DNA of 64,000 bases from JAHEKD01 sp965215945 (GCA_965215945.1 CBDCFC010000018.1:150961-214960); one strand, 5' to 3'; shown: positions 37,481 through 46,272, numbered from the stretch's first letter. Numbers and translations are program-made. Notes: generated by a model not told the origin, from the letters alone.

Positions 37481-37522
37481 TCAATTTACTGATCTAAGCT
37501 TACCTATTAAGGGTAAGCATTG

Positions 37523-37882
37523 TTATGCTGCTAATGCAGCCTTGGCTTTGTCAGCCAGTGTTGAAAACGCTTCTTTGTCGTGAACGGCTATGTCAGCCAG
37601 AATCTTACGATCCAGTTCAATTGAGGCTTTGTTCAAACCGTCCATAAATCGACTGTAGCTTAATCCAACTTCACGGGCAGCCGCGTTAATGCGAACAATC
37701 CACAATGCACGAAATTGGCGTTTGCGCTGTCGTCGATCACGATAAGCATATTGCCCGGCACGCTGAACAGCTTGCTTGGCAACGCGATAAACATTTTTGC
37801 GACGGCCACGATAGCCCTTGGCCTGCTTGATTACTTTTTTATGGCGTGCGTGTGCGGTGACGCCTCGTTTAACTCTTGGCAT
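37523..37882 (-). CDS. rplT: 50S ribosomal protein L20
   Basis: The 119-residue basic protein begins PRVKRGVTAHARHKKVIKQA and contains GYRGRRKNVYRVAKQAVQ, both L20 signatures. It binds 23S rRNA early in 50S assembly and in E. coli also represses its own operon. It follows rpmI by ten bases. Confidence 0.98.
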   Translation of the reverse strand: MPRVKRGVTAHARHKKVIKQAKGYRGRRKNVYRVAKQAVQRAGQYAYRDRRQRKRQFRALWIVRINAAAREVGLSYSRFMDGLNKASIELDRKILADIAVHDKEAFSTLADKAKAALAA

Positions 37883-37892
37883 TTTTTACTCC

Positions 37893-38090
37893 TTAAGAAT
37901 AAGGCAACAGGCGTGCGATCATGTTGTGATCGGCTTCGTCAACCATTGCATCAGCCCGCAAATGGCGTTTACGCTTTGTTGATTTTTTGGTCAATATATG
38001 ATTCAAGTGTGATTGACTACGCTTGAATCGTCCGCTACCGGTCTTTTTAAAGCGCTTGGCAGCGCCGCTGTTGGTTTTAATCTTGGGCAT
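37893..38090 (-). CDS. rpmI: 50S ribosomal protein L35
   Basis: The 65-residue basic protein has PKIKTNSGAAKRFKKTGSG at the N terminus and HILTKKSTKRKRHLR in the middle, both typical of L35. It lies between infC (21 bases upstream) and rplT in the standard order. Confidence 0.98.
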   Translation of the reverse strand: MPKIKTNSGAAKRFKKTGSGRFKRSQSHLNHILTKKSTKRKRHLRADAMVDEADHNMIARLLPYS

Positions 38091-38111
38091 ATCTTTAGCC
38101 TTTTCTCTATA

Positions 38112-38630
38112 CTATGTCTTTTTAGGGGCCAGAACCATCACCATCTGGCGTCCTTCCATTTTAGGGTGTTGCTCAATGTCACTGATCTCTTCAAGATCAA
38201 CCGCAACACGCTTAAGCATATCCATTCCTTGTTCAGGGAATGCCATCTCCCTTCCTCTAAATCTCATGGTGACTTTAGTTTTATTTCCATCGTTCAGAAA
38301 CTCCGTCAGGCGGTTAACTTTTACCTTATAGTCACCAATGTCGGTAACCGGCCTGAATTTCACTTCCTTAACACTGATTTGTTTTTGTTTTTTCTTTGCC
38401 TCCTGCTTTTTTTTACTTTGTCCATAAAGATATTTACCATAGTCCATTATTTTGCATACAGGCGGCTCGGCATTTGGGGCAATTTCAACCAAATCCAGTT
38501 CCGCTTCTTCCGCGAGCTCTTTGGCTTTTGCCAATGAGACAACCCCCAACTGCGTGCCGTCTTGATCAATCAGGCGAACTTCACCTGCTTCAATATCATC
38601 ATTGACACGCGTATCTTTATCTTTGACTAT
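38112..38630 (-). CDS. infC: Translation initiation factor IF-3, AUA start
   Basis: The 172-residue protein has the N domain with EVRLI...QLGVVSLAKAKELAEEAELDLVEIAP and the C domain with EVKFRPVTDIGDYKVKVNRLTEFL. The first plausible start in frame is ATA at 38630, with GGAGGG six bases before it; there is no ATG, GTG or TTG in a better position. infC in many bacteria starts with a rare AUU/AUA/AUC codon, which lets IF-3 repress its own translation. A start at the internal TTG 38549 would remove 27 conserved residues. Confidence 0.93.
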   Translation of the reverse strand: MVKDKDTRVNDDIEAGEVRLIDQDGTQLGVVSLAKAKELAEEAELDLVEIAPNAEPPVCKIMDYGKYLYGQSKKKQEAKKKQKQISVKEVKFRPVTDIGDYKVKVNRLTEFLNDGNKTKVTMRFRGREMAFPEQGMDMLKRVAVDLEEISDIEQHPKMEGRQMVMVLAPKKT

Positions 38631-38658
38631 GCTAAGCCCTCCAGTTTATTAAAATAAA

Positions 38659-40575
38659 TCATGCCGCCGCTGAAATCGCTGAGGCTTCTTTCAACATAGC
38701 AGCAAGATCGTTTAAGTTTAATACTCCTTTGTCTTCACCATCGCGGGTTCTTACCGAGACGGTATTATTTTCCATCTCTTTATCACCAATGACCAGTAAA
38801 AACGGAACTCGCGCTAGAGTATGTTCGCGAATTTTAAAGCCGATTTTCTCGTTTCTCAAGTCTGTTTCGACTCGAATATGCTGATTTTTCAGGATTTTTT
38901 CCATTTTTTGTGCATATTCATCGTGTTTACTGGTAATTGTCAGCAAAACGACCTGAGTCGGCGCCAGCCAGGTCGGTAGTTTGCCCTCATAATGCTCGAT
39001 CAAAATACCGATAAATCGTTCAAGCGAACCAAACAGGGCACGGTGCAGCATGACCGGCCGCTTGCGATTGTTATCCTCGGCAACGTAACTGATGTCGAAT
39101 CGCTCCGGCAGGTTCATATCCACTTGCAAGGTACCACATTGCCAATCCCGTCCGATGGCATCACGCAATACAAATTCCAGCTTCGGGCCATAAAAGGCCC
39201 CTTCACCGGGAAACAGCACAAAATCCAGATTCATGCTGTTCAACGCACCTTCCAGTGCACCTTCCAGCCTGTCCCAGATTTCATCGGTGCCAATGCGCTT
39301 TTCCGGGCGGGTTGAAAGCTTGATGACAACATCTTCGAAGCCGAAATCCTTGTAGATATCCAGCACCAGCGCCACAACATCCTTGCACTCCTGCTGCATC
39401 TGCCCTTCAGTACAGTAGATATGCGCATCATCCTGGGTGAAATGGCGCACCCGCATCAAACCATGCAGGACACCAGACGGCTCGTAACGGTGTACCTTGC
39501 CAAACTCCGCCATCCGCAGCGGCAAATCCCGGTAGCTTTTCAGCCCCTGGGCAAACATCAGTACCGAGCCTGGGCAATTCATCGGTTTTAGCGCAAAAAC
39601 CCGCTCATCTTCGGTCTGGGTGGTAAACATATGTTCGCGGTAATTTTCCCAGTGACCGGACACTTCCCACAGGCTGCGATCTATCACATCGGGGGTATTT
39701 ACTTCCACATACCCCGCCTGATCCTGACGCATCCGCATATACTTGAGCAACTGTTGGAACATCACCCAGCCCTTGGGATGCCAGAATACTGAACCGGGCG
39801 CTTCTTCATGGAAGTGAAACAAGTCCTGCTGGCGCCCCAGCTTGCGATGATCCCGCTTTTCAGCTTCTTCAAGTTGGAATAAATAGGCCTCTAGGTCTTT
39901 TTTTGAAGCCCAGGCGGTGCCGTATATGCGTTGAAGCATTTCATTATTGGCGTCACCGCACCAATAAGCACCAGCAACCTTCATTAGCTTAAACGCTTTT
40001 AAATATCCAGTTGAAGGTACATGTGTTCCACGACATAAGTCGGTAAAGTCATCCTGCTGGTAAAATGAAATTTCTTCGTCTTCCGGGATATCATCGATTA
40101 ATTCAACTTTATAAGTTTCACCGTGCTCTTTGACCAATTCTTTAGCTTGCTCGCGATTTAGAACAAAGCGTTTGATTGGAATGTCCCGTTTGGCAAGTTC
40201 AGACATACGTTTCTCGATTTTTTCAAAATCGTCTTCACTAAAACCGGGAGGATAAGCAAAATCATAATAAAAACCGTTCTCCACCACCGGGCCGATTGTA
40301 ACTTGAGCATCCGGATAAAGTTGCTTTACTGCCTGCGCCATTAGATGGGCAGTAGAATGACGAATAATTTCCAGGCCTTTTTCGTCTTTAGAGGTAATGA
40401 TGCTTAGCTTGACATCGCCATCAATAACATAACTGACATCAACCTGTTTATCATTAACCATACCGCCCAGGGCAGCCTTGGCTAAACCCGGACCAATAGA
40501 TGCAGCAACATCAGCCACAGATACGGATTGTCCAAACTCGCGAACCGAGCCATCTGGTAGTGTTATTACAGGCAT
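38659..40575 (-). CDS. thrS: Threonine--tRNA ligase
   Basis: The 638-residue enzyme has the N-terminal TGS domain (MPVITLPDGSVREFGQS), the editing domain with HSTAHLMAQAVK and TDLCRGTHVPSTG, the class II core with MNCPGSVLMF and MRVRHFTQDDAHIYC, and the anticodon-binding C terminus. I chose ATG 40575; longer in-frame starts lie in tRNA-Val. By hand count, lines between about 39000 and 39840 are roughly 50-58% G+C, while both ends are mostly about 32-45%. The middle may therefore have been replaced by recombination. The infC gene follows after 28 bases. Confidence 0.96.
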   Translation of the reverse strand: MPVITLPDGSVREFGQSVSVADVAASIGPGLAKAALGGMVNDKQVDVSYVIDGDVKLSIITSKDEKGLEIIRHSTAHLMAQAVKQLYPDAQVTIGPVVENGFYYDFAYPPGFSEDDFEKIEKRMSELAKRDIPIKRFVLNREQAKELVKEHGETYKVELIDDIPEDEEISFYQQDDFTDLCRGTHVPSTGYLKAFKLMKVAGAYWCGDANNEMLQRIYGTAWASKKDLEAYLFQLEEAEKRDHRKLGRQQDLFHFHEEAPGSVFWHPKGWVMFQQLLKYMRMRQDQAGYVEVNTPDVIDRSLWEVSGHWENYREHMFTTQTEDERVFALKPMNCPGSVLMFAQGLKSYRDLPLRMAEFGKVHRYEPSGVLHGLMRVRHFTQDDAHIYCTEGQMQQECKDVVALVLDIYKDFGFEDVVIKLSTRPEKRIGTDEIWDRLEGALEGALNSMNLDFVLFPGEGAFYGPKLEFVLRDAIGRDWQCGTLQVDMNLPERFDISYVAEDNNRKRPVMLHRALFGSLERFIGILIEHYEGKLPTWLAPTQVVLLTITSKHDEYAQKMEKILKNQHIRVETDLRNEKIGFKIREHTLARVPFLLVIGDKEMENNTVSVRTRDGEDKGVLNLNDLAAMLKEASAISAAA

Positions 40576-40599
40576 TTCACTGAATAAATAAATTTTGTA

Positions 40600-40674
40600 T
40601 GGTAGGCGCGAGTGGGATCGAACCACCGACCACCACCATGTCAAGGTGGTGCTCTACCACTGAGCTACGCGCCT
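40600..40674 (-). tRNA. tRNA-Val (anticodon GAC)
   Basis: The 75-base gene includes the 3' CCA. The acceptor stem pairs AGGCGCG with CGCGCCT, the D arm contains AGTGGTA, the anticodon loop TTGACAT gives GAC, and the T loop is TTCGATC. The first pair is A-U instead of the usual G-C. It lies 24 bases upstream of the thrS start on the same strand. Confidence 0.94.
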
Positions 40675-41027
40675 ATAAAAAAGGAAAAGGACATTATCAC
40701 AGAAGCCATTGGCCTTCAATAATCATTGCCCTGAGAAAACAGGGCCAGATGGTGAAATTTTAGGTCAACAGATTAGTCAGTAAGCCAGGTGATTCTATGA
40801 TGGCCGAACTACGATTTGGAAAAACAATATTACCACTACCAGGACTCACCCAATCTGTACTAGGGACATAAGCGTATTTTTTAGCAAATACATTAACCAA
40901 CAAGAATCGCTGCTGATAGTTAAAATTACTTTTCTAAATTTTATCTATTACAATTAAGACGGTTACCGTATAACTTACCATCACTGAATAAATAGGAGAC
41001 TTTAATCATTACTCAAAAAAATAATCC
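40675..41027. other. Gene-free stretch before mltF with one hairpin and a doubtful mini-ORF
   Basis: A perfect stem GCCCTG/CAGGGC with loop AGAAAA lies at 40728-40745 but has no T run. A 24-codon frame at 40797-40871 (MMAELRFGKTILPLPG...) has AGGTGA six bases upstream; it shows no known family and may be chance or a gene remnant. AGGAGA at 40994-40999 is too far from the mltF ATG to serve it. I see no promoter strong enough to name. Confidence 0.4.
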
Positions 41028-42470
41028 ATGAATAAAAAGTTTTTGTTCAATTTATTAGTCATTTTCTGTGTCGCAGCGATCGCAATCTATATTTATTGGG
41101 AAAAAAAGCAACAAATAATTACCCCGCCTAGCAGTGCAGAAAAGGCTGTGATAGAACGTGTTTCAGCATCTGAATTTGGTGACCTGCCTGAGATTAAAGA
41201 ACGACGCATGTTGCGTGTTTTGGTGGCATACAGCAAAACCAATTTCTTTTTTGACGGGCCTGAAATAAAAGGTTTTGACTATGAGGTGATGCGCGAATAT
41301 GAGAAATTCTTAAATGCAAACGCTGAATCCGAATCAGATAAAGTAGTTATAGCCTTTATTGTCAAACCGTTTGCCGAGATCCTCGATGCTTTGATAGATG
41401 GTAAAGGCGACATCGCGGTAGCTAATTTTACGATTACACCTGAACGTAAAGAATTAGTGCAATTTACAGAACCTTATATTTCGGATGTTAATGAGGTACT
41501 GGTACACAATAAATCCTTGACTGATTTAGATTCGTTCGAAAATTTGTCTGGAAAATCTGTATACCTTTTATCAGGCAGTAGCTTTATTGAGCATCTTAAG
41601 AAGATTAATCTAAAACTAGAAGAAAAACAGCTGCCCTTAGTCAATATTATTGAAGCTGACAAAGATCTATCTCCTGAAGATATTTTTGAACTTATTAACG
41701 TCAGTATTTACTCAGCCACCGTTGCTGATGATTTTACCGCAAAGACCTGGCAAAGCGTGTTGCCTAATATTGTTGTGCGTGATGATCTTAAAATCAATTC
41801 CGGTGGAAAAATTGCCTGGGCAGTACGCAAGGATTCAGATCAATTACTTGCCAGTTTGAATGAATTTATTGAAACCGTTAAACAGGGATCCAGGCTAGGT
41901 AATATTTTCTTTAGACGCTATTATGAAAATTCAAAATGGATTGAGAATCCAACAACTAGAAATAGTGTCACTCGTCTGGATAAATATAAGTCGACGTTTA
42001 AAAAATTTGCCGCAGAATATAATTTTGACTGGTTGTCAGTTGCGGCACTGGCGTTTCAGGAGTCTCGGCTGGATCAGTCCAAAGTCAGTTCAAAAGGCGC
42101 TGTAGGGATAATGCAAGTCTTACCTACTACTGCAGCCTCAAATGAGGTTGCCATTGAGAATATTGATAAAAGTAAAAATAACATTAAAGCCGGTATCAAG
42201 TACTTGGCTTATTTGCGAAAATATTTTTTTACCTCTGACGACATTGCTTTAGAGGATCAAATTGACTTTACCTGGGCTGCTTACAATGCCGGCCCGGGTC
42301 GTATTAATCAGCTTAGAGAGATGGCCGCACAAGAAGGTTATGATCCAAACAAATGGTTTTCTAATGTCGAACAAATTGCTGCTCGCGAAATCGGCCGAGA
42401 AACTGTTGAATACGTCGCTAATATCAATAAATATTACATAGCTTATAAGCTCGCGGAAAGTAACCTTTAA
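41028..42470 (+). CDS. mltF: Membrane-bound lytic murein transglycosylase F
   Basis: The 480-residue protein cleaves peptidoglycan. A single N-terminal membrane helix or uncleaved signal (residues about 4-23) is followed by a family-3 binding-protein-like domain (residues about 55-300). The lytic transglycosylase SLT domain follows, with catalytic Glu345 in LAFQESRLDQS, then GAVGIMQVLPTTA and AAYNAGPGRI. The order is that of MltF. ATG 41028 is the first start after an in-frame stop; it has no nearby ribosome-binding site, which is unusual. Confidence 0.93.
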   Translation: MNKKFLFNLLVIFCVAAIAIYIYWEKKQQIITPPSSAEKAVIERVSASEFGDLPEIKERRMLRVLVAYSKTNFFFDGPEIKGFDYEVMREYEKFLNANAESESDKVVIAFIVKPFAEILDALIDGKGDIAVANFTITPERKELVQFTEPYISDVNEVLVHNKSLTDLDSFENLSGKSVYLLSGSSFIEHLKKINLKLEEKQLPLVNIIEADKDLSPEDIFELINVSIYSATVADDFTAKTWQSVLPNIVVRDDLKINSGGKIAWAVRKDSDQLLASLNEFIETVKQGSRLGNIFFRRYYENSKWIENPTTRNSVTRLDKYKSTFKKFAAEYNFDWLSVAALAFQESRLDQSKVSSKGAVGIMQVLPTTAASNEVAIENIDKSKNNIKAGIKYLAYLRKYFFTSDDIALEDQIDFTWAAYNAGPGRINQLREMAAQEGYDPNKWFSNVEQIAAREIGRETVEYVANINKYYIAYKLAESNL

Positions 42471-42653
42471 CCCATTATTTAAAAAACTTGAAGTTCATAT
42501 TCGGAATTATTACAAAACGCTGTTATTGATCATAAGATGTCGTTTTTTTGTTTGATTTTGCGGTTGCAAGGATGATATGGTAACGACATTGGGTTAAATC
42601 GAGTTAACCTTAAAGCTCTTACGTAACACAGACGAGAAACAAAGAGGAGAATT

Positions 42654-42773
42654 GTGCATACATTCCCCTGTAGCTATTTACACAATAGCGATATGCGTAT
42701 TTCAGTAATGATTGTTGACATCGACGTCGACAACATGCGTCTGCAATTTGCTCATTCACAGATTTTAAAATAA
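42654..42773 (+). CDS. Candidate 39-residue leader ORF before the BCCT gene
   Basis: GTG at 42654 is preceded by GAGGAG (42644-42649), and the frame (MHTFPCSYLHNSDMRISVMI...) runs to TAA at 42771-42773, directly at the BCCT ribosome-binding site AAGGAG. Its position suggests translational coupling or a regulatory leader peptide for the betaine-transport operon. There is no known family, no signal peptide and no codon run pointing to attenuation. The frame also contains the palindrome 42714-42734. It could be chance. Confidence 0.35.
   Translation: MHTFPCSYLHNSDMRISVMIVDIDVDNMRLQFAHSQILK
42714..42734. promoter_or_regulatory. Palindromic site upstream of the BCCT operon
   Basis: GTTGACA-TCGACGTCGA-CAAC contains a perfect ten-base palindrome TCGACGTCGA flanked by GTTG and CAAC, with three unmatched bases on one side. 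Such a site could bind a dimeric repressor. It is 54 bases before the BCCT start. The protein that might bind it is not encoded nearby. Confidence 0.3.
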
Positions 42774-42787
42774 AGGAGATCTCGCCT

Positions 42788-44338
42788 ATGAATAAGGTAA
42801 TGTTAATTTCACTTTTGCTATGCGGAGGTATTGGTGCCTGGGGGTTGATCGACCCAGATTCAATGACTGGCGCAGCATCAGGTTTAGTGGATTACGTATT
42901 GACCTCGCTGGATTGGTTCTATCTGCTCTTATGTACAGCCTTTTTAGCTATCATGGCCTATATGGGTTTCAGCAAATACGGCAAAATCAAACTGGGTGGT
43001 GATGATGAGGTCCCTGAATTCAGCACCGGTTCCTGGGTTGCCATGCTATTTGCTGCCGGTATGGGCTCGGGGCTTTTGTTTTGGGGCGTCGCAGAGCCGA
43101 TTTACCACTTTATGACGCCGCCTGATACGCCAGGTGAAACAGCCGCTGCTGCCAGGCAAGCGTTCGTAATTACCAACCTGCATTGGGGATTTCATGCCTG
43201 GTCGATTTATGGTTGTTGTGCACTGGTAATTGCCTACTTTACTTTCCGCTTGAATCTGCCCTCAATGGTATCAACACCTATTCTGGTAGGTTTTAAAAAC
43301 ATCTTTAGTCGTGGCACATTAAATGCACTGGGCAACACAGCCGATATTCTGGCTGTTTTATCGGTCATCTTTGGGTTGGCCGGCTCCTTGGCCATGGGTA
43401 CGTTGATGGTGCGCTCCGGTATGCATTCGGTGTTTGGTACAGATCAAACTGTCACCATGAGCATGATTATTATTGTGGTTATGACAGTCTGCTTCTTGCT
43501 ATCCGCCTGTACCGGAGTGGATAAAGGCATCAAGATTTTAAGTAATATAAACATGTTAACAGCGGTGGCCATTATGCTGTTTGTATTATTCGGCGGCCCC
43601 ACTGCTTATTTGCTACAAGTTTTTGTTTACTCAATCGGCGATTATCTGTTTGGATTGATTCCGATGTCATTTAAAACATATAGTTATCAGCAGTTTGACT
43701 GGAACTGGTTTCATGGTTGGACTCTGACTTATTTAATCTGGTGGTTAGCCTGGGGGCCTTTTGTGGGTATTTTCGTAGCCCGCATTAGTCGTGGCCGAAC
43801 TATACGGGAGTTCGTTACTTTTGTAGTTGGTGTGCCAACCATTGCATCTATGCTCTGGTTTGCCTGTTTTGGTGGTGCTGCAATTCATATTCAATTGTTT
43901 GGAGACGGCGGAGTTGCTCCTTTGGTTTTTGCTGATGTATCAGCAGCCTTATTTGGTTTCTTTGAATACTTCCCTGGCACTACAATTCTTAATTTTCTAT
44001 CTGTATGCCTGATTTTCATCTTCTTGGTGACCAGTGCGGATTCCGGTACGTTTGTAATCAGTATGATGACCAGTAACGGCAGCCTCAATCCGACCACCAA
44101 GTTAAAGTTAACTTGGGGATTAATTATCACTGCGCTGACCGTCTCTACAATCGTCACAGAGAGTGTTTCTGTAGCCAAGGCGATGGCAATCACCGGTGCA
44201 ATTCCATTTACGATTATCATCATTATGCAGTTAATTGCATTTTTCAGAATCGTGCGTGATGACCACATGGTTAAGGAATCCAGCACCAAAGTGCGTGAAG
44301 TCATGCCGGTTGGTCATACTGCACCTGAAGAAGCTTAA
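42788..44338 (+). CDS. BCCT-family betaine/carnitine/choline transporter
   Basis: The 516-residue carrier has about twelve membrane segments. The family signatures are present: AAGMGSGLLFWGVAEPIYH near residue 93 and the tryptophan-rich FHGWTLTYLIWWLAWGPFVGIF followed by ARISRGRTIREF near residue 315. BCCT proteins import glycine betaine or related quaternary amines by sodium or proton symport and need no binding protein. Unlike osmoregulated BetP, it has only a short C-terminal tail. A strong AAGGAG ribosome-binding site precedes it. The next gene, six bases on, encodes a large substrate-binding lipoprotein. Confidence 0.95.
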   Translation: MNKVMLISLLLCGGIGAWGLIDPDSMTGAASGLVDYVLTSLDWFYLLLCTAFLAIMAYMGFSKYGKIKLGGDDEVPEFSTGSWVAMLFAAGMGSGLLFWGVAEPIYHFMTPPDTPGETAAAARQAFVITNLHWGFHAWSIYGCCALVIAYFTFRLNLPSMVSTPILVGFKNIFSRGTLNALGNTADILAVLSVIFGLAGSLAMGTLMVRSGMHSVFGTDQTVTMSMIIIVVMTVCFLLSACTGVDKGIKILSNINMLTAVAIMLFVLFGGPTAYLLQVFVYSIGDYLFGLIPMSFKTYSYQQFDWNWFHGWTLTYLIWWLAWGPFVGIFVARISRGRTIREFVTFVVGVPTIASMLWFACFGGAAIHIQLFGDGGVAPLVFADVSAALFGFFEYFPGTTILNFLSVCLIFIFLVTSADSGTFVISMMTSNGSLNPTTKLKLTWGLIITALTVSTIVTESVSVAKAMAITGAIPFTIIIIMQLIAFFRIVRDDHMVKESSTKVREVMPVGHTAPEEA

Positions 44339-44344
44339 GGAGAA

Positions 44345-46246
44345 ATGAGAATGTTTAGTAAATACACAAAATATTTGACTATTGCCTTACTATCATTAGT
44401 ACTGATTGGTTGTAAGGACGAAGGACCAACATTAAAAGTCGGTTCCAAGCCTTTTGCTGAGAGTGAAATTCTCGCTGAGATGATTGCTCAGTTGGCTGAA
44501 AATGAAGGCATCAACGTTGAACGTAACATTCCATACGGCACAACCAATCGCGTGCTTCAGGCGGCGAAAGAAGGTCATATAGACGTTTATCCCGACTACA
44601 ATGGCACAAGTTTGATCTTTTTGGGCCAAGCACCGACAAGTGATAGTGCCAAGTCGACCGAGACTGTGAATAAGTTGTTTGAACCACAAGGATTACAACT
44701 AACACCAGGCTTCGGTTTTTCAAACGACTACGTGATGGCCATGACTGCTGAACGTGCCGCTGAATTAGGCGTGAGTAAAATCAGTGATTTAGCTGGTTTA
44801 AGCGATCCTATTACTTTCGCAGTAGATGAGGATTTCCTTGAGCGTCCTGCAGATGGTTTACAACAAATGAACCGCCGTTATGGAATCACCGGTAGTAGTC
44901 ATCTGGCCTTTCCTCTTGGCTCAGAAGGTAAAGATCAAATTATCTCCGCCATACTTGATGGCTCAGCAGATGTCGCTGAACTCTATGCTACGGACGGGCA
45001 AATTGCGGAATATGGTTTGCTTGTACTTGAAGATGATCAAAGTTTCTTTCCTGTATATGATGCCATGCCGTTGGTACGTTCTGATGCTTTAGCGAACGTT
45101 CCTGGCTTTTCAGCCGTATTGGAAAAACTAACGGGAGCGATTTCAGCCGCCGATATGCAAGCCATGAATAAAGCCGTTGACTTGGATGCGCAAACATCTG
45201 CTTCCGTGGCGACTAATTTTCTTGTATCTAAGGGCTTGCTCCCTGAAGACGCTGGCGGTGGTGGGGCTGATACATTGCAGGTCGCTGCGGATCCAAGTGT
45301 CGGTTCAAGTAGCACCACAGCTAAAGCCTTGCGTGCGATCCGTGCTGGTTTTTCAGGCAGCAACTTGGAAATCTCCAATACTGAAGCCCCACTTGCCGCC
45401 CTTTCCGACGGCAGTGCTCGTGTTGCGATGGTCGGGACAGAGTCATTTTATGATTTAGGTGACAGTGGTCCAGTAGTAAAAAGCAATGCAGAAGCTTTTG
45501 CCGTATTGGGTTATAAATCGGCACATTTAATTGGACTTCGTGGTGGTGCAAATTCAATTGCCGACATGAAAAAAATCACTACCGGCCCTGTTGGTTCAAG
45601 TTCTGCCAATGTCTTAAATATGGTGCTTAACTCGTTGGGATCTTCCGAAAGTGTTGAGGTAATAAACTCTGATGCCAGTATTGCGGACCAGGTTGCTGGT
45701 TTAGTTAGCGGTGATTCTGACGGTGTTTTTATAATGGCGCCGCAGGGAGATCGTGATGTCAGTGGCGCATTAGTTAATGCTGCAGTTGGCTTAGTTAGCT
45801 TGGATGAGTGGGCTGAAGGTGGACACACCGCTAACTTCAGTTTTATTCGCCCGGCCACAATTCCAGCACGAACTTATAATGCTCAGTATCAGCCTGTTGC
45901 CAGTGTGAGTACTCAAGTTGTGTTGGCGGGCCCAGTTGAACAAGTACAAGATGCAGGTGAAGTAGGCCCGGGAACCACAGGCACTGGTGAAACGGGCGTG
46001 GTACCAATCAGTGCTGATGCCGTAGCGTCAATACGTGAGGCAATTGGTGACAGTGATGTGATTGATCCGGCGGTTCCTGTTCATGCCTCTTTAATACCTA
46101 GTATTGAAGTTGCTGATAAATCACTACCATTCAGTATTGACATTTCTATTATGAATATACTGATTGTTGTATTTTTGGTTTGGATGATTTATTTGTGTAT
46201 GCTACCAAGTCCCCGTAAATTCACTATGCCGGAAGATGGCGAGTAA
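44345..46246 (+). CDS. Fused OpuAC/OsmF-type and TAXI-type substrate-binding lipoprotein with C-terminal membrane helix
   Basis: The 633-residue protein has a lipoprotein signal with LVLIGC (Cys23). Residues about 30-290 match the glycine-betaine ABC binding domain (LKVGSKPFAESEILAEMIAQLAE, VYPDYNGTSL, FAVDEDFLERPADG). A Gly-rich linker follows. Residues about 308-528 resemble TAXI-family TRAP binding proteins (VAMVGTESFYDL, TIPARTYNAQYQPVASVSTQ). After a low-complexity linker, residues about 602-622 are a membrane helix (IMNILIVVFLVWMIYLC) followed by a basic end. Both ends thus appear membrane-attached. It lies six bases after the BCCT gene and before a universal stress protein gene. No ABC or TRAP membrane subunit is present. 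Confidence 0.85.
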   Translation: MRMFSKYTKYLTIALLSLVLIGCKDEGPTLKVGSKPFAESEILAEMIAQLAENEGINVERNIPYGTTNRVLQAAKEGHIDVYPDYNGTSLIFLGQAPTSDSAKSTETVNKLFEPQGLQLTPGFGFSNDYVMAMTAERAAELGVSKISDLAGLSDPITFAVDEDFLERPADGLQQMNRRYGITGSSHLAFPLGSEGKDQIISAILDGSADVAELYATDGQIAEYGLLVLEDDQSFFPVYDAMPLVRSDALANVPGFSAVLEKLTGAISAADMQAMNKAVDLDAQTSASVATNFLVSKGLLPEDAGGGGADTLQVAADPSVGSSSTTAKALRAIRAGFSGSNLEISNTEAPLAALSDGSARVAMVGTESFYDLGDSGPVVKSNAEAFAVLGYKSAHLIGLRGGANSIADMKKITTGPVGSSSANVLNMVLNSLGSSESVEVINSDASIADQVAGLVSGDSDGVFIMAPQGDRDVSGALVNAAVGLVSLDEWAEGGHTANFSFIRPATIPARTYNAQYQPVASVSTQVVLAGPVEQVQDAGEVGPGTTGTGETGVVPISADAVASIREAIGDSDVIDPAVPVHASLIPSIEVADKSLPFSIDISIMNILIVVFLVWMIYLCMLPSPRKFTMPEDGE

Positions 46247-46272
46247 ACCCGAATTGTTTAAGGAGAAATATT

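Noticed and set aside
40576..40644. Longer N terminus for thrS
   Set aside because: The extension reads through tRNA-Val; the TGS domain starts at ATG 40575.
43891..44304. 137-codon open frame on the minus strand inside the BCCT gene
   Set aside because: It is antisense to a clearly conserved transporter, has no ribosome-binding site and no family features.
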